From: Paludibacteraceae bacterium
GTDB lineage: Bacteria; Bacteroidota; Bacteroidia; Bacteroidales; Paludibacteraceae
DNA length: 64,000 nt
Direction of reading: 5' to 3'
Assembly (NCBI GenBank): GCA_024692565.1
Contig: JAILMN010000005.1
Span: 22,832-86,831 of the forward strand
The notes below the pieces were generated by a model. The model made no database searches, had not been told where the DNA came from, and saw only the letters and a list, made by a program, of their open reading frames with translations. This document shows, piece after piece, positions 1 to 9,022 of this stretch (positions within the stretch are counted from its first letter, which is position 1; the number at the start of each line of letters is the position of its first letter). Position numbers and translations under genes: made by a program.

Positions 1-1990
1 GCACAAATCGTTGCCGCGCAACCATCGTGGAGAACGAGATCCAACTGTCCGCACCCGGCACCAATTCGCCGTAGAGTTTCAAATCCAAACCGGTTGCGAA
101 ACCTTCCGAGTCATTCTTGCCGGAGTAGCGAACACGTACGTTGTCCACCGTATAACTCTCCATGCGGTCGATATATTTGTAATACGCCTCTGCGGTCAGT
201 TTGAACGGTCGTCCCCATGCGCGGAAATAGTAGTCCGAACCCAGTACCACATGTACCGAACGTTGTGCTTTAAGGTCTTTATTGAGTTGCAGACGCGTGA
301 TACCGAGTGCATCGGTGACGGTGTCGCGTAACTCTTTATAGAACGGCGCTTGGTAATACAGACCCGTTGCCAAACGGAAGCACACATCGCGTTTCCAACC
401 CGGTATCCATTCAACCGACGCACGCGGCGAAGGCAGCACCTCGTTATTCCAACTCCACCACTGCAGTCGTCCGCCTACGGTCAATATCCATTGACCGGAT
501 TTGGTGTTCCATTTATGTTGGTTCTGTATGTAGGCTTGCACGCGTGCCGAACGCATCGCCGCATCGCCGCGCAAGGTATAAAACAATTCCATCGAATGAC
601 CGTCGTCAGGCATCGAATAACCGGCCGAATCACGCCATTCCCATTCGTTAATACGGTCGCTAATCAGTTCCGCTTGTCCGCTCACGCCCCACTGCAGGGC
701 ATTGTTTCCGCGTTTCCACGTACCGTTATGCGCCAGCGTGACAACGCCTGCCTCAAGGCTGTTTCGTGCGTGCTGATGGAAAATACCGGTGCCCAGCGCA
801 TCCGCTATATCACCATTCGGCGCATTCGACAGCACATACTCTCCGGTGATATCGAAATTCTCCCGCTCATTGGAATAATAGCCGCTTAGGTCAAAACCGA
901 TTTCTACTTCCGGGCTCACTTGCCCTTTGGCACTCAAGGCTGCGAAAGCGGTCAAAAAACGGTCTTTTTCCTGCCCTTCGTAGTAGATATTCAGGTTCTT
1001 GGCATTCTGTCCACCGAACGATTCGGACAACGAGTCCGGCGTAAAACGATAGTCGTTTAGACTGACGTTACCCAAGAAATCCAACCGCCAACCGCGTCCC
1101 ACTTGTCCGGTTATATAGGTCTGATAGTCCAGATAAGTAGGTTGATAATTGCCGGCAGTAGCCAAGCCGCCTAACATGTATTTGCTGGTCTTGTAACGAA
1201 TGCCGTGCATCTGGCTGTAGGTACTGTCACCGTGACCGACGTATAGTTGTGCACCCAATAGACTCGCACTAAGCGTGGCTTCAAAAGCTTGCGGACGTTT
1301 GTAAACGATGTCCAGCACCGATGACATCTTATCGCCGTATTTGGCGCTGTATCCACCGGCAGAGAACGACACATTCTCCACCATTTCCGGATTTACGAAA
1401 CTCAAACCTTCCTGTTGTCCGCTTCTAACAAGTAAAGGACGACGCACTTCGATGCCGTTTACATATACCGAGTTCTCGTCAAACGAACCGCCGCGGACGT
1501 TATACTGACTACTCAGTTCGTTCGTCTGACTGACACCGGCGAAGGTGATCAGCAAACTCTCAATCGAACCGCCTGTCGCATCCGGCATCACGCGTGTTGC
1601 AGTAGCATCAATATGGTCCATCGTACCTTGTGTATGCTTGATGCCACGCACTTCGATCTCCGTCAATATCTGCTCATCTGTCAGCAGTTGCACGTTGATA
1701 TTAAGCACGTCGTGCAAGTCGATAACTCGTTGTTGTACAGTGGTATAACCTATCATCGAATAATTCAGCACCACGGTGTCTGCTTCGTCTAACAGCAACT
1801 CATAATACCCGTTTTTATTGGTCGAAGTACCGATAGGTCGATCGCTGTTGACCACCGCCACGTTCGCCAATTCGATACCCACATTATCTTGATCGACAAC
1901 ATAGCCGTACACGCGAGCGTTACGCGCGTACAAATAAGTTGTGCACAAACACAGCAACAAAAAGTTTACTATTTTTAAGATTTTACCCAT
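1..1990 (-). CDS. TonB-dependent outer membrane receptor, C-terminus cut by window edge
   Basis: The reading frame is open on the minus strand from an ATG at 1990 to the window start, about 663 codons, so the C-terminal barrel is missing. A hydrophobic signal segment opens the protein. A carboxypeptidase-regulatory-like domain follows at about residues 20-110 (VYGYVVDQDN, GTSTNKNGYYEL), then a plug domain at about 120-250 with QYNVRGGSFDENSVYVNGIE and FSAGGYSAKYGDKMSSVLDI. The rest reads as amphipathic beta-strands of an outer-membrane barrel. Proteins of this build import substrates using TonB energy. The substrate cannot be told: no SusD partner is visible, though one could lie beyond the edge. 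Its leader carries five 11-bp repeats, described separately. Confidence 0.9.
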   Translation of the reverse strand, partial: MGKILKIVNFLLLCLCTTYLYARNARVYGYVVDQDNVGIELANVAVVNSDRPIGTSTNKNGYYELLLDEADTVVLNYSMIGYTTVQQRVIDLHDVLNINVQLLTDEQILTEIEVRGIKHTQGTMDHIDATATRVMPDATGGSIESLLITFAGVSQTNELSSQYNVRGGSFDENSVYVNGIEVRRPLLVRSGQQEGLSFVNPEMVENVSFSAGGYSAKYGDKMSSVLDIVYKRPQAFEATLSASLLGAQLYVGHGDSTYSQMHGIRYKTSKYMLGGLATAGNYQPTYLDYQTYITGQVGRGWRLDFLGNVSLNDYRFTPDSLSESFGGQNAKNLNIYYEGQEKDRFLTAFAALSAKGQVSPEVEIGFDLSGYYSNERENFDITGEYVLSNAPNGDIADALGTGIFHQHARNSLEAGVVTLAHNGTWKRGNNALQWGVSGQAELISDRINEWEWRDSAGYSMPDDGHSMELFYTLRGDAAMRSARVQAYIQNQHKWNTKSGQWILTVGGRLQWWSWNNEVLPSPRASVEWIPGWKRDVCFRLATGLYYQAPFYKELRDTVTDALGITRLQLNKDLKAQRSVHVVLGSDYYFRAWGRPFKLTAEAYYKYIDRMESYTVDNVRVRYSGKNDSEGFATGLDLKLYGELVPGADSWISFSTMVARQRFV

Positions 1991-1998
1991 TAAAATCG

Positions 1999-2053
1999 TT
2001 ATCGAGGGTATATCGGGGTTTTATCGAGGTTAATACGAGGTTATTACGGGGTT
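1999..2053. repeat. Five tandem 11-bp repeats in the leader of the TonB receptor gene
   Basis: Five consecutive 11-mers (1999-2009, 2010-2020, 2021-2031, 2032-2042, 2043-2053) follow the pattern ttatcgaggtt with one to three changes each. They fill most of the 90-bp gap between engB and the receptor start. An 11-bp period is about one helical turn, so the repeats would lie on one DNA face. They could be an operator array or a variable-length spacer. I do not recognise the unit. Confidence 0.8.
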
Positions 2054-2080
2054 AAATTTGCGCTAAAAAATGTACGATTA

Positions 2081-2680
2081 TTAAGATTTTACTTGTTCGT
2101 TCAATTCTTCAATATAGTTGGTTAACTCTTCTCCGCCAAGACCTGTCTCCGAAGACGTAACGAATACCGGAGGCAGTTCTTCCCATTCTTCAAGCAGTCG
2201 GGTCTTATAGGCTTCCACATTCTCTTTGAGCCGCACTTTGCCGAGTTTGTCTCCTTTGGTGAACACCAGCGCAAACGGCACCCCGTTTTCGCCGAGCCAA
2301 GCGATAAACTCTAAATCTATCTTCTGCGGTTCGTGTCGGCAATCAATAAGCACAAACAGGCACACCAATTGTTCACGCAGCAGGCAGTAGCGTTCAATCA
2401 TTCGTCTCAGCGCCTCACGTTGTTTCTGTCCCGCTTGTGCGTATCCGTATCCGGGCAAATCCACTAAATGCCAAGCGTTATCCACCCAAAAATGGTTGAT
2501 TAACAGCGTCTTACCGGGTTTCTGACTGGTTTTCGCCAACTTCGGATTATGACACAGCATATTGATAAGACTGGACTTACCTACATTACTGCGCCCTATA
2601 AACGCATACTCCGGCAGACGGCTCTGCGGACAATCTTTTACGTCCGGACTCGAGATGATATATTGCGCGTTCTTAATCAT
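2081..2680 (-). CDS. engB: Ribosome biogenesis GTPase EngB (YsxC/YihA)
   Basis: This 199-residue TrmE-Era-EngA-EngB family GTPase assists assembly of the large ribosomal subunit. The P-loop [10 protein letters not shown], the G2 region around KPGKT, the G3 box DLPGYGYA and the G4 box FTKGDK are all present, in the right order and spacing. The ATG at 2680 is chosen because it lies 1 bp after the cstA stop; the upstream in-frame start would lie inside cstA. Length is typical of the family. It is the last gene of the compact minus-strand run beginning at nusB. Confidence 0.95.
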   Translation of the reverse strand: MIKNAQYIISSPDVKDCPQSRLPEYAFIGRSNVGKSSLINMLCHNPKLAKTSQKPGKTLLINHFWVDNAWHLVDLPGYGYAQAGQKQREALRRMIERYCLLREQLVCLFVLIDCRHEPQKIDLEFIAWLGENGVPFALVFTKGDKLGKVRLKENVEAYKTRLLEEWEELPPVFVTSSETGLGGEELTNYIEELNEQVKS

Positions 2681-2681
2681 A

Positions 2682-4085
2682 TTACCAAAGGTGTAAATGG
2701 AATCCTTCCGGTGCAATCAAGATGTAACTTAAGCAAACGGCGGTCATGAAGATAGCCGGAATCGCAGCTATCAGATAGCCGTATGGGTATTTGTCGCGGC
2801 GGTATTTATAGAGCCACACGGTACCTGCCCAAAGGGTGAAAGTAGCCAGCGTCTGGTTGGTCCACGCAAAATAACGCCACACGATATTAAAGTCCACGAA
2901 AACCATGCCGAAAACACAGAGGAACAACGGCAACGCGATGATCAGGCGACGCGGTATCGGACGTTGGTCCCATTTAAGGAAATCTGCTACGATGAGTCGT
3001 GCGCTACGTAACGCTGTGTCGCCACTGGTGATAGGAGCTGCAATCACGCCGATGATAGCTAATATACCACCTACTGTACCAAGCCACGAACGACTTACTT
3101 TATCAATCACTAACGCGGCGATGTTCTCACCCGGATGCTGTGCTGCAAAAGCTTGCAGACCGTCGATGCCGTACAATCCGGTTTCAGGATCCGCAAAGAA
3201 CGAACCTGCTGCAGCTGCCCATATAAGCGCTAAAATTCCTTCAGCCACCATCGCTCCATAGAAGATCCAACGACCTTGACGTTCGTTCGTCACGCAACGC
3301 GCCATGATCGGACTCTGCGTGCCGTGGAAACCAGATATTGCGCCGCAGGCAATCGAGACAAACATCATCGGGAACAACGGCAAACCATTTGTTTGTCGGT
3401 TCTGCAGACCGTCAAACACTTCCGGCATTTCGCTACTGTGCCAACCCAGCATCACGATCATAATTCCGATGCCCATGAAAAGCAGTATAGCGCCGAAAAT
3501 AGGGTAGAAACGACCGATCAGTTTATCCACAGGCAATACGGTTGCCAAAGCATAATAGCCGAATATGATCAGTACCCATGCAATAGGAATCGTAGAAAGT
3601 TTGAAATTAAAAGTAGCAAGCGGACAGAGGCCTTGGAGTAGGGTAGCCGGACCACTTAAGAACGTGGTTGTCAATAAGATAAGCAGTACTAACGACAGCA
3701 CGCGCATAAATGTTTTCACGCCGTTTCCCAATTCGTCTCCTACGATGTCCGGTAACGACACACCACCTTTGCGAATCGATAACATGCCGCTTAGATAGTC
3801 ATGTACACCACCGGCGAAGATCGTTCCAAATACAATCCAGAGGAAGGCAGCAGGCCCGTAGAAAATACCCATGATCGCACCGAAAATCGGTCCAAGTCCG
3901 GCGATATTGAGGAATTGCACCAAGAAGATTCTCCAAGGCGCCATTGGAACAAAATCCACACCATCGGTCTTCGTCAACGCCGGCGTCTTACGCTCCGGTT
4001 CTACGCCGAAGATTTTCTCTACCAGCACGCCGTAGGTGAAGAAACCTACGATCAGGACAATCAATGCAATAATAAACGTAAACAT
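2682..4085 (-). CDS. cstA: Carbon starvation protein A family transporter
   Basis: A 467-residue inner-membrane protein with about 12 or more hydrophobic segments. It matches the short CstA form of Bacteroidota: an N-terminal helix followed by [11 protein letters not shown], the [14 protein letters not shown] segment, and the region [17 protein letters not shown], which is characteristic of CstA. CstA proteins import peptides or pyruvate in other bacteria; the substrate here is not known. It begins 15 bp after the YggS-HAD fusion gene and ends 1 bp before engB, so it sits inside the same compact run. Confidence 0.93.
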   Translation of the reverse strand: MFTFIIALIVLIVGFFTYGVLVEKIFGVEPERKTPALTKTDGVDFVPMAPWRIFLVQFLNIAGLGPIFGAIMGIFYGPAAFLWIVFGTIFAGGVHDYLSGMLSIRKGGVSLPDIVGDELGNGVKTFMRVLSLVLLILLTTTFLSGPATLLQGLCPLATFNFKLSTIPIAWVLIIFGYYALATVLPVDKLIGRFYPIFGAILLFMGIGIMIVMLGWHSSEMPEVFDGLQNRQTNGLPLFPMMFVSIACGAISGFHGTQSPIMARCVTNERQGRWIFYGAMVAEGILALIWAAAAGSFFADPETGLYGIDGLQAFAAQHPGENIAALVIDKVSRSWLGTVGGILAIIGVIAAPITSGDTALRSARLIVADFLKWDQRPIPRRLIIALPLFLCVFGMVFVDFNIVWRYFAWTNQTLATFTLWAGTVWLYKYRRDKYPYGYLIAAIPAIFMTAVCLSYILIAPEGFHLHLW

Positions 4086-4100
4086 ATGTCGTTCAGTGTA

Positions 4101-5411
4101 TTATAGTTTTTTTAGTTGTTGCAACCATTCTAATAAATGCTTCATACTCGGGAAAACACGGTCGGCTTTCTCTGCCCACAAATCTGCATCGTCCAGTGGT
4201 CCGGTGTTTACGGCAATCGTGAACAGTTCGGCGGCTTTTCCGGCACGAATACCTAAGGGTGCGTTCTCCACTACCCAACACTCGTTTTTCGCAAACCCGC
4301 TGCGTTCCCACGCTTTGAGGTACGGCTCCGGATTAGGCTTTCCTTGCGTGACATCAAAAGCGGAAATAATACCGGTAAATACGTTTGGGAACGTGCTCGT
4401 GAGGCTATCTAATAACGAGCGTTGACCGGAACCTGTCACTACCCAACATTGTATATTATTGGCACGCAGGAATGCCAGTATGTCTTGTATGCCCGAAATC
4501 AGTTCCGGCAGTTGTCCTCCAGTCAACTGATTGAAATACTTGGACTTAGCTGCGTATATCTTCTCACAGGCTTCGTCATCACCGCCTGCTTCGCGGATGA
4601 CAGACGAACCCGTTCGGCCTTCATTGCGGTAAACTTGTCGTTCCGTGAACGGAAAACCATATTCGTTCATCGCCAACACCCATGACTTAGCATGGTAAGG
4701 CATCGAATTGAACAATACGCCGTCCTGATCAAAGAACACTGCTTTGGGTAACACCGGCGTAGGAGGATACATCCGTTCTCCGAAAATCTTACTGCCGATG
4801 CGCACCATTGTTGAACCGCATTCTATCGCAATCGGATAGTCGTCGCTCATGCCCATGGATAGAATCGGAGGATTCTGAGTCTTCAGTGTTCCAAGAGCCT
4901 CTTTCGCCTCGTTGAAGCAGCGTCGGATTTCCGTTTCGTCGTCCGTATTGGTGGCCATCGTCATCAGACCTACGATGCGTACAGAGTGCATATACGCTGC
5001 TGCATTGTCTAGGATTAGTCCGATATTAGTCCTATCTAACCCCGATTTGGTCTCTTCTTTCGCCACATGCAATTCCAGCAGCACATCTTGCACAATTCCC
5101 TGTTTGGCTGCCTCGTCATTGATGGCTTTGAGCAATCGTTCGGAGTCTACCGACTGAATAAGGTACGGACGCAGACGCAGCAGGTCGCGCACTTTATTGG
5201 TCTGCAGGTGTCCGATAAAATGCCAGCGAATATCATTAGGCAGCGCAGGTACTTTCTTTTGCAGTTCCTGCACACGACTTTCCCCGAAATGACGTTCACC
5301 GGCTTCGTATGCCTCTCGAATCGCTTCTATCGGTTGATATTTACTGACGCAGACAAGAGTCACATGCGCCGGCAACGTAGCCCGTATGTCTTTTATTTGC
5401 TCTTTAACCAT
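4101..5411 (-). CDS. Fusion of YggS-type PLP-binding protein and HAD phosphohydrolase
   Basis: One uninterrupted 436-residue frame carries two complete proteins. Residues 1 to about 215 are a YggS/PLPBP fold: VCVSKYQP holds the PLP lysine, with HFGESRVQE, WHFIGHLQTNK and IECGSTMVRIGSKIFGER at the expected places. Residues about 222-436 are a HAD hydrolase with motif I VFFDQDGVLFNSMPYH, motif II VTGSG, motif III KPNPEPY and motif IV VENAPLG. From memory this half resembles the Bacteroides HAD pyrophosphatase BT2127. YggS proteins control PLP homeostasis and are about 220-230 residues alone. The joint is the short linker MYPPTPVLPK. The start overlaps the glsB 3' end by 19 bp. Confidence 0.92.
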   Translation of the reverse strand: MVKEQIKDIRATLPAHVTLVCVSKYQPIEAIREAYEAGERHFGESRVQELQKKVPALPNDIRWHFIGHLQTNKVRDLLRLRPYLIQSVDSERLLKAINDEAAKQGIVQDVLLELHVAKEETKSGLDRTNIGLILDNAAAYMHSVRIVGLMTMATNTDDETEIRRCFNEAKEALGTLKTQNPPILSMGMSDDYPIAIECGSTMVRIGSKIFGERMYPPTPVLPKAVFFDQDGVLFNSMPYHAKSWVLAMNEYGFPFTERQVYRNEGRTGSSVIREAGGDDEACEKIYAAKSKYFNQLTGGQLPELISGIQDILAFLRANNIQCWVVTGSGQRSLLDSLTSTFPNVFTGIISAFDVTQGKPNPEPYLKAWERSGFAKNECWVVENAPLGIRAGKAAELFTIAVNTGPLDDADLWAEKADRVFPSMKHLLEWLQQLKKL

Positions 5412-6319
5412 TCTACGTATGGCGTGATATAGCGCTCTTTCTTCTCCTGATAAACGGTTGTCAAATCCACCATGATACCCGTTTCATATACATTCGACAG
5501 TTCGTCGTTGATGGCATTGCCGAAGAACTGCAGTTCGTTTGTGATATTGAGGTATGCCGAGAACATAGGCGGAATCACCGTACCTTGTTCGCGCACGGCA
5601 CGCTGCAGAATATGATAGTTCTCTTGTGCATCGTCTCCGCTGAAAGGAGAGTTAGCTAATGGTACAATAGGCAGCGGTTTGTATGGTGCAAAGAGTCCTT
5701 CTTCGCCGCGGTGGTATAAATCCAGATAGTTATAGATGAGCTTGCGTGCCGTAGCGTTATAATCGGGATAAATAGTCACTTTGCCGATCATATAACGCAG
5801 TTCCGGATGATTGTGCATGATAGCGCCGATGCCGTCCCAGATATTATCTAACGCAAAGAGTGCTTTGACACCCATCTCGCGGGTCTGGTACATCGGTTGC
5901 ACGAAAGCCCGACCGAACTCGATGGTTTGCGGCAGGAATTCACGGATGAAACGCTCCGAATAATGGAACAGGTGCGCCGAAGTGATGAACGGTTGACCGT
6001 CACGAATCTCGGCATCCGAACCCAACAGATAGCGGTAGCCGCCGATGATCTGCTGATGTTCCGGATCCCACACGATCAACTGATGGTAGGGTTTTGCCAT
6101 CGTGTCCATCTCGTCGATGTCCATCTCCAAACCGGTAGCACCGCCGCCGTCACGATAACTGATCTCGCGCAGACGAGCTATCTCGCGCATCACGTTCGGG
6201 CACTCGTGCGCCGTGAGGTCATAGATGAGATTGTCTGCTTTATTGGACGGACGTAACAAATGACCCTCTAATTCGTTCACTAAAAGGGCAGTTTCAACAG
6301 GTGGTATTATTGCTTGCAT
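5393..6319 (-). CDS. glsB: Glycine N-acyltransferase GlsB (GNAT fold), glycine-lipid synthesis
   Basis: A 308-residue GNAT-like acyltransferase related to the OlsB/hemolysin family. Visible landmarks are REISYRDGGGATGLEMDID, QLIVWDPEHQQIIGGYR and IEFGRAFVQPMYQ. In Bacteroides, GlsB makes N-acyl-glycine and the neighbouring GlsA adds the second acyl chain to give glycine lipids; the same gene pair in the same order supports that role here. The ATG at 6319 is preferred over an upstream TTG. It overlaps glsA by 26 bp and the downstream YggS-HAD gene by 19 bp, suggesting translational coupling. Assignment rests on family resemblance and context. Confidence 0.85.
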   Translation of the reverse strand: MQAIIPPVETALLVNELEGHLLRPSNKADNLIYDLTAHECPNVMREIARLREISYRDGGGATGLEMDIDEMDTMAKPYHQLIVWDPEHQQIIGGYRYLLGSDAEIRDGQPFITSAHLFHYSERFIREFLPQTIEFGRAFVQPMYQTREMGVKALFALDNIWDGIGAIMHNHPELRYMIGKVTIYPDYNATARKLIYNYLDLYHRGEEGLFAPYKPLPIVPLANSPFSGDDAQENYHILQRAVREQGTVIPPMFSAYLNITNELQFFGNAINDELSNVYETGIMVDLTTVYQEKKERYITPYVEWLKSK

Positions 6320-7127
6320 ATACAATAGATTTTACATATTGAGCCCATTCCTTGGGTGTTTTACTGTTGTCAAAAGTAGTGTAAGGAATAGGTGGCAACA
6401 CATGTACATCAAAATGCTTGTCGTGCGCACCGTACATCTCGTCCACGAGGTAGAGCATCTCAATATTGAGTTTGATGCCTAACCACTTGCGGATGAGCGC
6501 CAATACATAGAAGAAACGACTGTTGCGTCCTTCAAAATAGATCGGCACGATGTCGCGTTTGTATTCTTTGGCACGTTGCACAAAGTTCTTTTGCCATTCC
6601 AGGTCGCAAACTTGCCATTTGCCGTTGATGCGTTGCAGACGACTGCACGCACCGGCAGGGAACGAAAGCACATCGGTTTCACTTTCCCACATACGTTGTT
6701 GTTCGGCAGCTTGCTCTTTGGTCAGATGTCCCACTTTATTCACCGGTGCCCATAGACCGTTAATCGGCTCCATGTACATCAGCAGTTCGTTGACGATGAC
6801 TTTCAATTCGCGCGGACGAACGCTGTGAATCATCTGCGCGATGATCATTCCGTCTAAGCCTCCTAACGGGTGGTTGGAAACGAAGAGAACGGGTTTGTTG
6901 TCCGTCGGGATATTTTCCGTACCGCTGATAGAAGCCGTGCAACCTAATTCTTCGTCCAGTACCAACTTAATGAAGTCATAGTCTTTCTCCGTGGTGTGCA
7001 CACGCAAAAACGCGTTCATCTGCTCGATGTGCGTGATACGCTCCAAGTAGCGGATGAGGAACTCCGGCACGCGTGAGTTAGGTGCTTTGCGCTTGAGGAT
7101 AGCTCGTATGTCGAATTGCAGCGGCAT
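6294..7127 (-). CDS. glsA: Glycine-lipid O-acyltransferase GlsA (PlsC-like)
   Basis: A 277-residue membrane-associated acyltransferase of the lysophosphatidate acyltransferase superfamily. The segment VLFVSNHPLGGLDGM is the HX4D-type catalytic motif of this group, and FPAGACSR fits the second substrate-binding motif. In Bacteroides, GlsA acylates the N-acyl-glycine made by GlsB to form glycine lipids. The ATG at 7127 overlaps the DUF4494 stop codon; the TTG one codon upstream is less likely. It overlaps glsB by 26 bp, and together they form a two-gene lipid module inside a longer run. Confidence 0.85.
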   Translation of the reverse strand: MPLQFDIRAILKRKAPNSRVPEFLIRYLERITHIEQMNAFLRVHTTEKDYDFIKLVLDEELGCTASISGTENIPTDNKPVLFVSNHPLGGLDGMIIAQMIHSVRPRELKVIVNELLMYMEPINGLWAPVNKVGHLTKEQAAEQQRMWESETDVLSFPAGACSRLQRINGKWQVCDLEWQKNFVQRAKEYKRDIVPIYFEGRNSRFFYVLALIRKWLGIKLNIEMLYLVDEMYGAHDKHFDVHVLPPIPYTTFDNSKTPKEWAQYVKSIVYASNNTTC

Positions 7128-7543
7128 CAATGAACGGCGTGAAGGATATCCATGATAGGTGTTTTGGCCATCGAGATGATCTCGCAGTCGTACGACTTAA
7201 GTGCCTGTTTGAGCGCAAAAACTGCATCGTCCAGCATGTTGGCTTGTACCAGCATTGCTACGTTCTTACGCGTTTCTTTTTCACCGTCGATGGTGATCAT
7301 CTCTACGCGTGCTTTGTACCAGTACTCACCACCTTCGTTGGGGAAAGTCTCAAAGAACTGGCTTCGTTTGCAACTCATCACTTCGCAGTCACCAAAGATA
7401 AACGGCTTGATCTCCGCCATCAGGCAATTCTCAGCGTCCGCAAAACTAACGGCGCCATCTACCAAATAAACCTCTTTGACCTTACCCGGGTTGTCTTCAC
7501 CCGTTTGACGGTCATAATGTACTTTAATCTCGTGAAATATCAT
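7127..7543 (-). CDS. DUF4494 family protein, function unknown
   Basis: A small soluble 138-residue protein recognised as the Bacteroidota family DUF4494 from its opening (FHEIKVHYDRQTGEDNPGKV), the central EGGEYWYKARVEMITIDGE and a C-terminal stretch ending in MDILHAVH. No signal peptide or membrane segment is visible. No activity is known for the family to my knowledge. It lies between the phosphatase-like gene (18 bp upstream, spacer made of 7-bp repeats) and glsA (stop and start overlapping), so it is co-transcribed with the lipid genes. Confidence 0.82.
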   Translation of the reverse strand: MIFHEIKVHYDRQTGEDNPGKVKEVYLVDGAVSFADAENCLMAEIKPFIFGDCEVMSCKRSQFFETFPNEGGEYWYKARVEMITIDGEKETRKNVAMLVQANMLDDAVFALKQALKSYDCEIISMAKTPIMDILHAVH

Positions 7544-7571
7544 AATTCTAAAATTTTAATTCTAAAATATC
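7544..7571. repeat. Four heptamers between the phosphatase-like and DUF4494 genes
   Basis: aattcta-aaatttt-aattcta-aaatatc; units one and three are identical. They fill the 18-bp junction. Confidence 0.6.
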
Positions 7572-9022
7572 AAATCTGCCACACTTGTTGCGGTCAGTTG
7601 ACCTTGCGGCATAGGTCGCAACGTACCGCTCCAGAAGAGCAGAGGTGACGCAGGGTCATCGTCGATGACGTTGTCGATGCTCTGCTTCTCGTTCTGCATC
7701 AACTGCCAACCGGGTTGCAGCAGGAATACAACATCGCCTGCATGGCGTTTGTTGATGGTGGTACTCATTTGCGGGTATAACATCGCATCGTGTCCCGGCA
7801 TAGCAATCTGCACGCCTTCGAAGTCCATCAGGAAATTGGCTACTTGACGTTGCAGGGTCTCTAAACTCAGCCTTTTCTGCTCAATGAGCGTGCGGTTGAG
7901 ATATATTGACTGACCGTAGCAACCGTCCACCCATCGTTCGTGCCCGTAGAGCGCCATCAGGTACGTACCGGTAAGCGCTGCCGCACGATCAGCATTGAAC
8001 TGCTGCACGGGCATGTGAATCTCTTTGAGCGTCTCTGGATCCGTACCCATCACCGGTCGTCCCACCACCAAAATCTGATAGTTCGCATGACCGATGCGGC
8101 GGTCGAGTTGCTCCATGAGGTAACCCAAATCTTGATTCAGACACAGATACAGATCTTCGTGTTCCGCTGAAGCAATGCGGTCGGACTGCGCTTTGGGACT
8201 CAAAGAGTTCAACTCCAGCATCAAAATATCCGGTGTAGCATCCGTACCCATTTTCTCCGCCTGCTGCAGCGCAAGCGCCAATTCGATAACTAATGTATTG
8301 GCCTCAGGCGCATGCAGCAGCACATCACCTACTTCGTACGAAAAACCTTTCTTTCGTTCCTGCGCAGTAGGGCAGGTGTAAGCCGGTATATCCATGCGCG
8401 GTGTCCACTGACGAGCCGCCAGCGTAGCGATGCGACCGCTCTGGTTCTGGTTGTATGCAGCGGAAGGAAGTCCTTCGGTATAAGCCGCAGTAGCTATCCA
8501 TTGTTGTTGCTCGGCGTCTAACCAGCAGCAGGCGTTGGCCGCATGACCGGCTAACAGCACCGTAGTCTCCGGATACAGACCGACTGCGTAGATCTTTGCC
8601 GCAGGATAAAGCATACGCATGCGGTCGGTAAGCGTCTGCGAGAGTAACGCGTTAGGTGACAAACGCAACGACGTACCTATACCGCGAACACTCTCATCTT
8701 CCAGCATCGCATGGATCTGACGGTCACGACGGGCAAAATACGAATCCATCGTGTATCCGTGCCTGTCAGGTGTAGCACCGGTCATGAGCGTTGCCGTAGT
8801 CTCATTTCCGCCATACACTAAGTGCGGGTAATGGATCGTTGTCTGGAAGGCTTCTTCGCTCAACGTTCGCAGACCACCTTTCTGCCAATACGGACGCAAA
8901 GCGTTCAAGCTCTCTGCGGAAAGTCCATCAACTACGGCTACCACCGTCAAACGCGGCGCTGCACAGAGCATAGCAGCTATCATGCTGAATATCAGCGTAC
9001 TATATAAACGAGTCTTGCGCAT
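7562..9022 (-). CDS. Alkaline-phosphatase-superfamily exported protein, probably catalytically degenerate
   Basis: A 486-residue protein with signal peptide (MRKTRLYSTLIFSMIAAMLC). The fold's N-terminal landmarks are present: LTVVAVVDGLSAESL and GGNETTATLMTGATPDRHG, where the Thr after GNE would be the nucleophile as in PafA-type enzymes. The later metal-binding motifs are not obvious: the place of the usual D..H segment reads ILMLELNSLSP, and the usual ADHG segment reads LVVGRPVMG. The metal site is therefore probably incomplete. The ATG at 9022 is chosen because it starts the signal peptide; it lies 31 bp inside the DUF4105 gene. It may act as a binding protein rather than an enzyme. Confidence 0.75.
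   Translation of the reverse strand: MRKTRLYSTLIFSMIAAMLCAAPRLTVVAVVDGLSAESLNALRPYWQKGGLRTLSEEAFQTTIHYPHLVYGGNETTATLMTGATPDRHGYTMDSYFARRDRQIHAMLEDESVRGIGTSLRLSPNALLSQTLTDRMRMLYPAAKIYAVGLYPETTVLLAGHAANACCWLDAEQQQWIATAAYTEGLPSAAYNQNQSGRIATLAARQWTPRMDIPAYTCPTAQERKKGFSYEVGDVLLHAPEANTLVIELALALQQAEKMGTDATPDILMLELNSLSPKAQSDRIASAEHEDLYLCLNQDLGYLMEQLDRRIGHANYQILVVGRPVMGTDPETLKEIHMPVQQFNADRAAALTGTYLMALYGHERWVDGCYGQSIYLNRTLIEQKRLSLETLQRQVANFLMDFEGVQIAMPGHDAMLYPQMSTTINKRHAGDVVFLLQPGWQLMQNEKQSIDNVIDDDPASPLLFWSGTLRPMPQGQLTATSVADLIF

Noticed and set aside
2549..2749. Plus-strand frame across engB and cstA
   Set aside because: Antisense to two well-supported genes.
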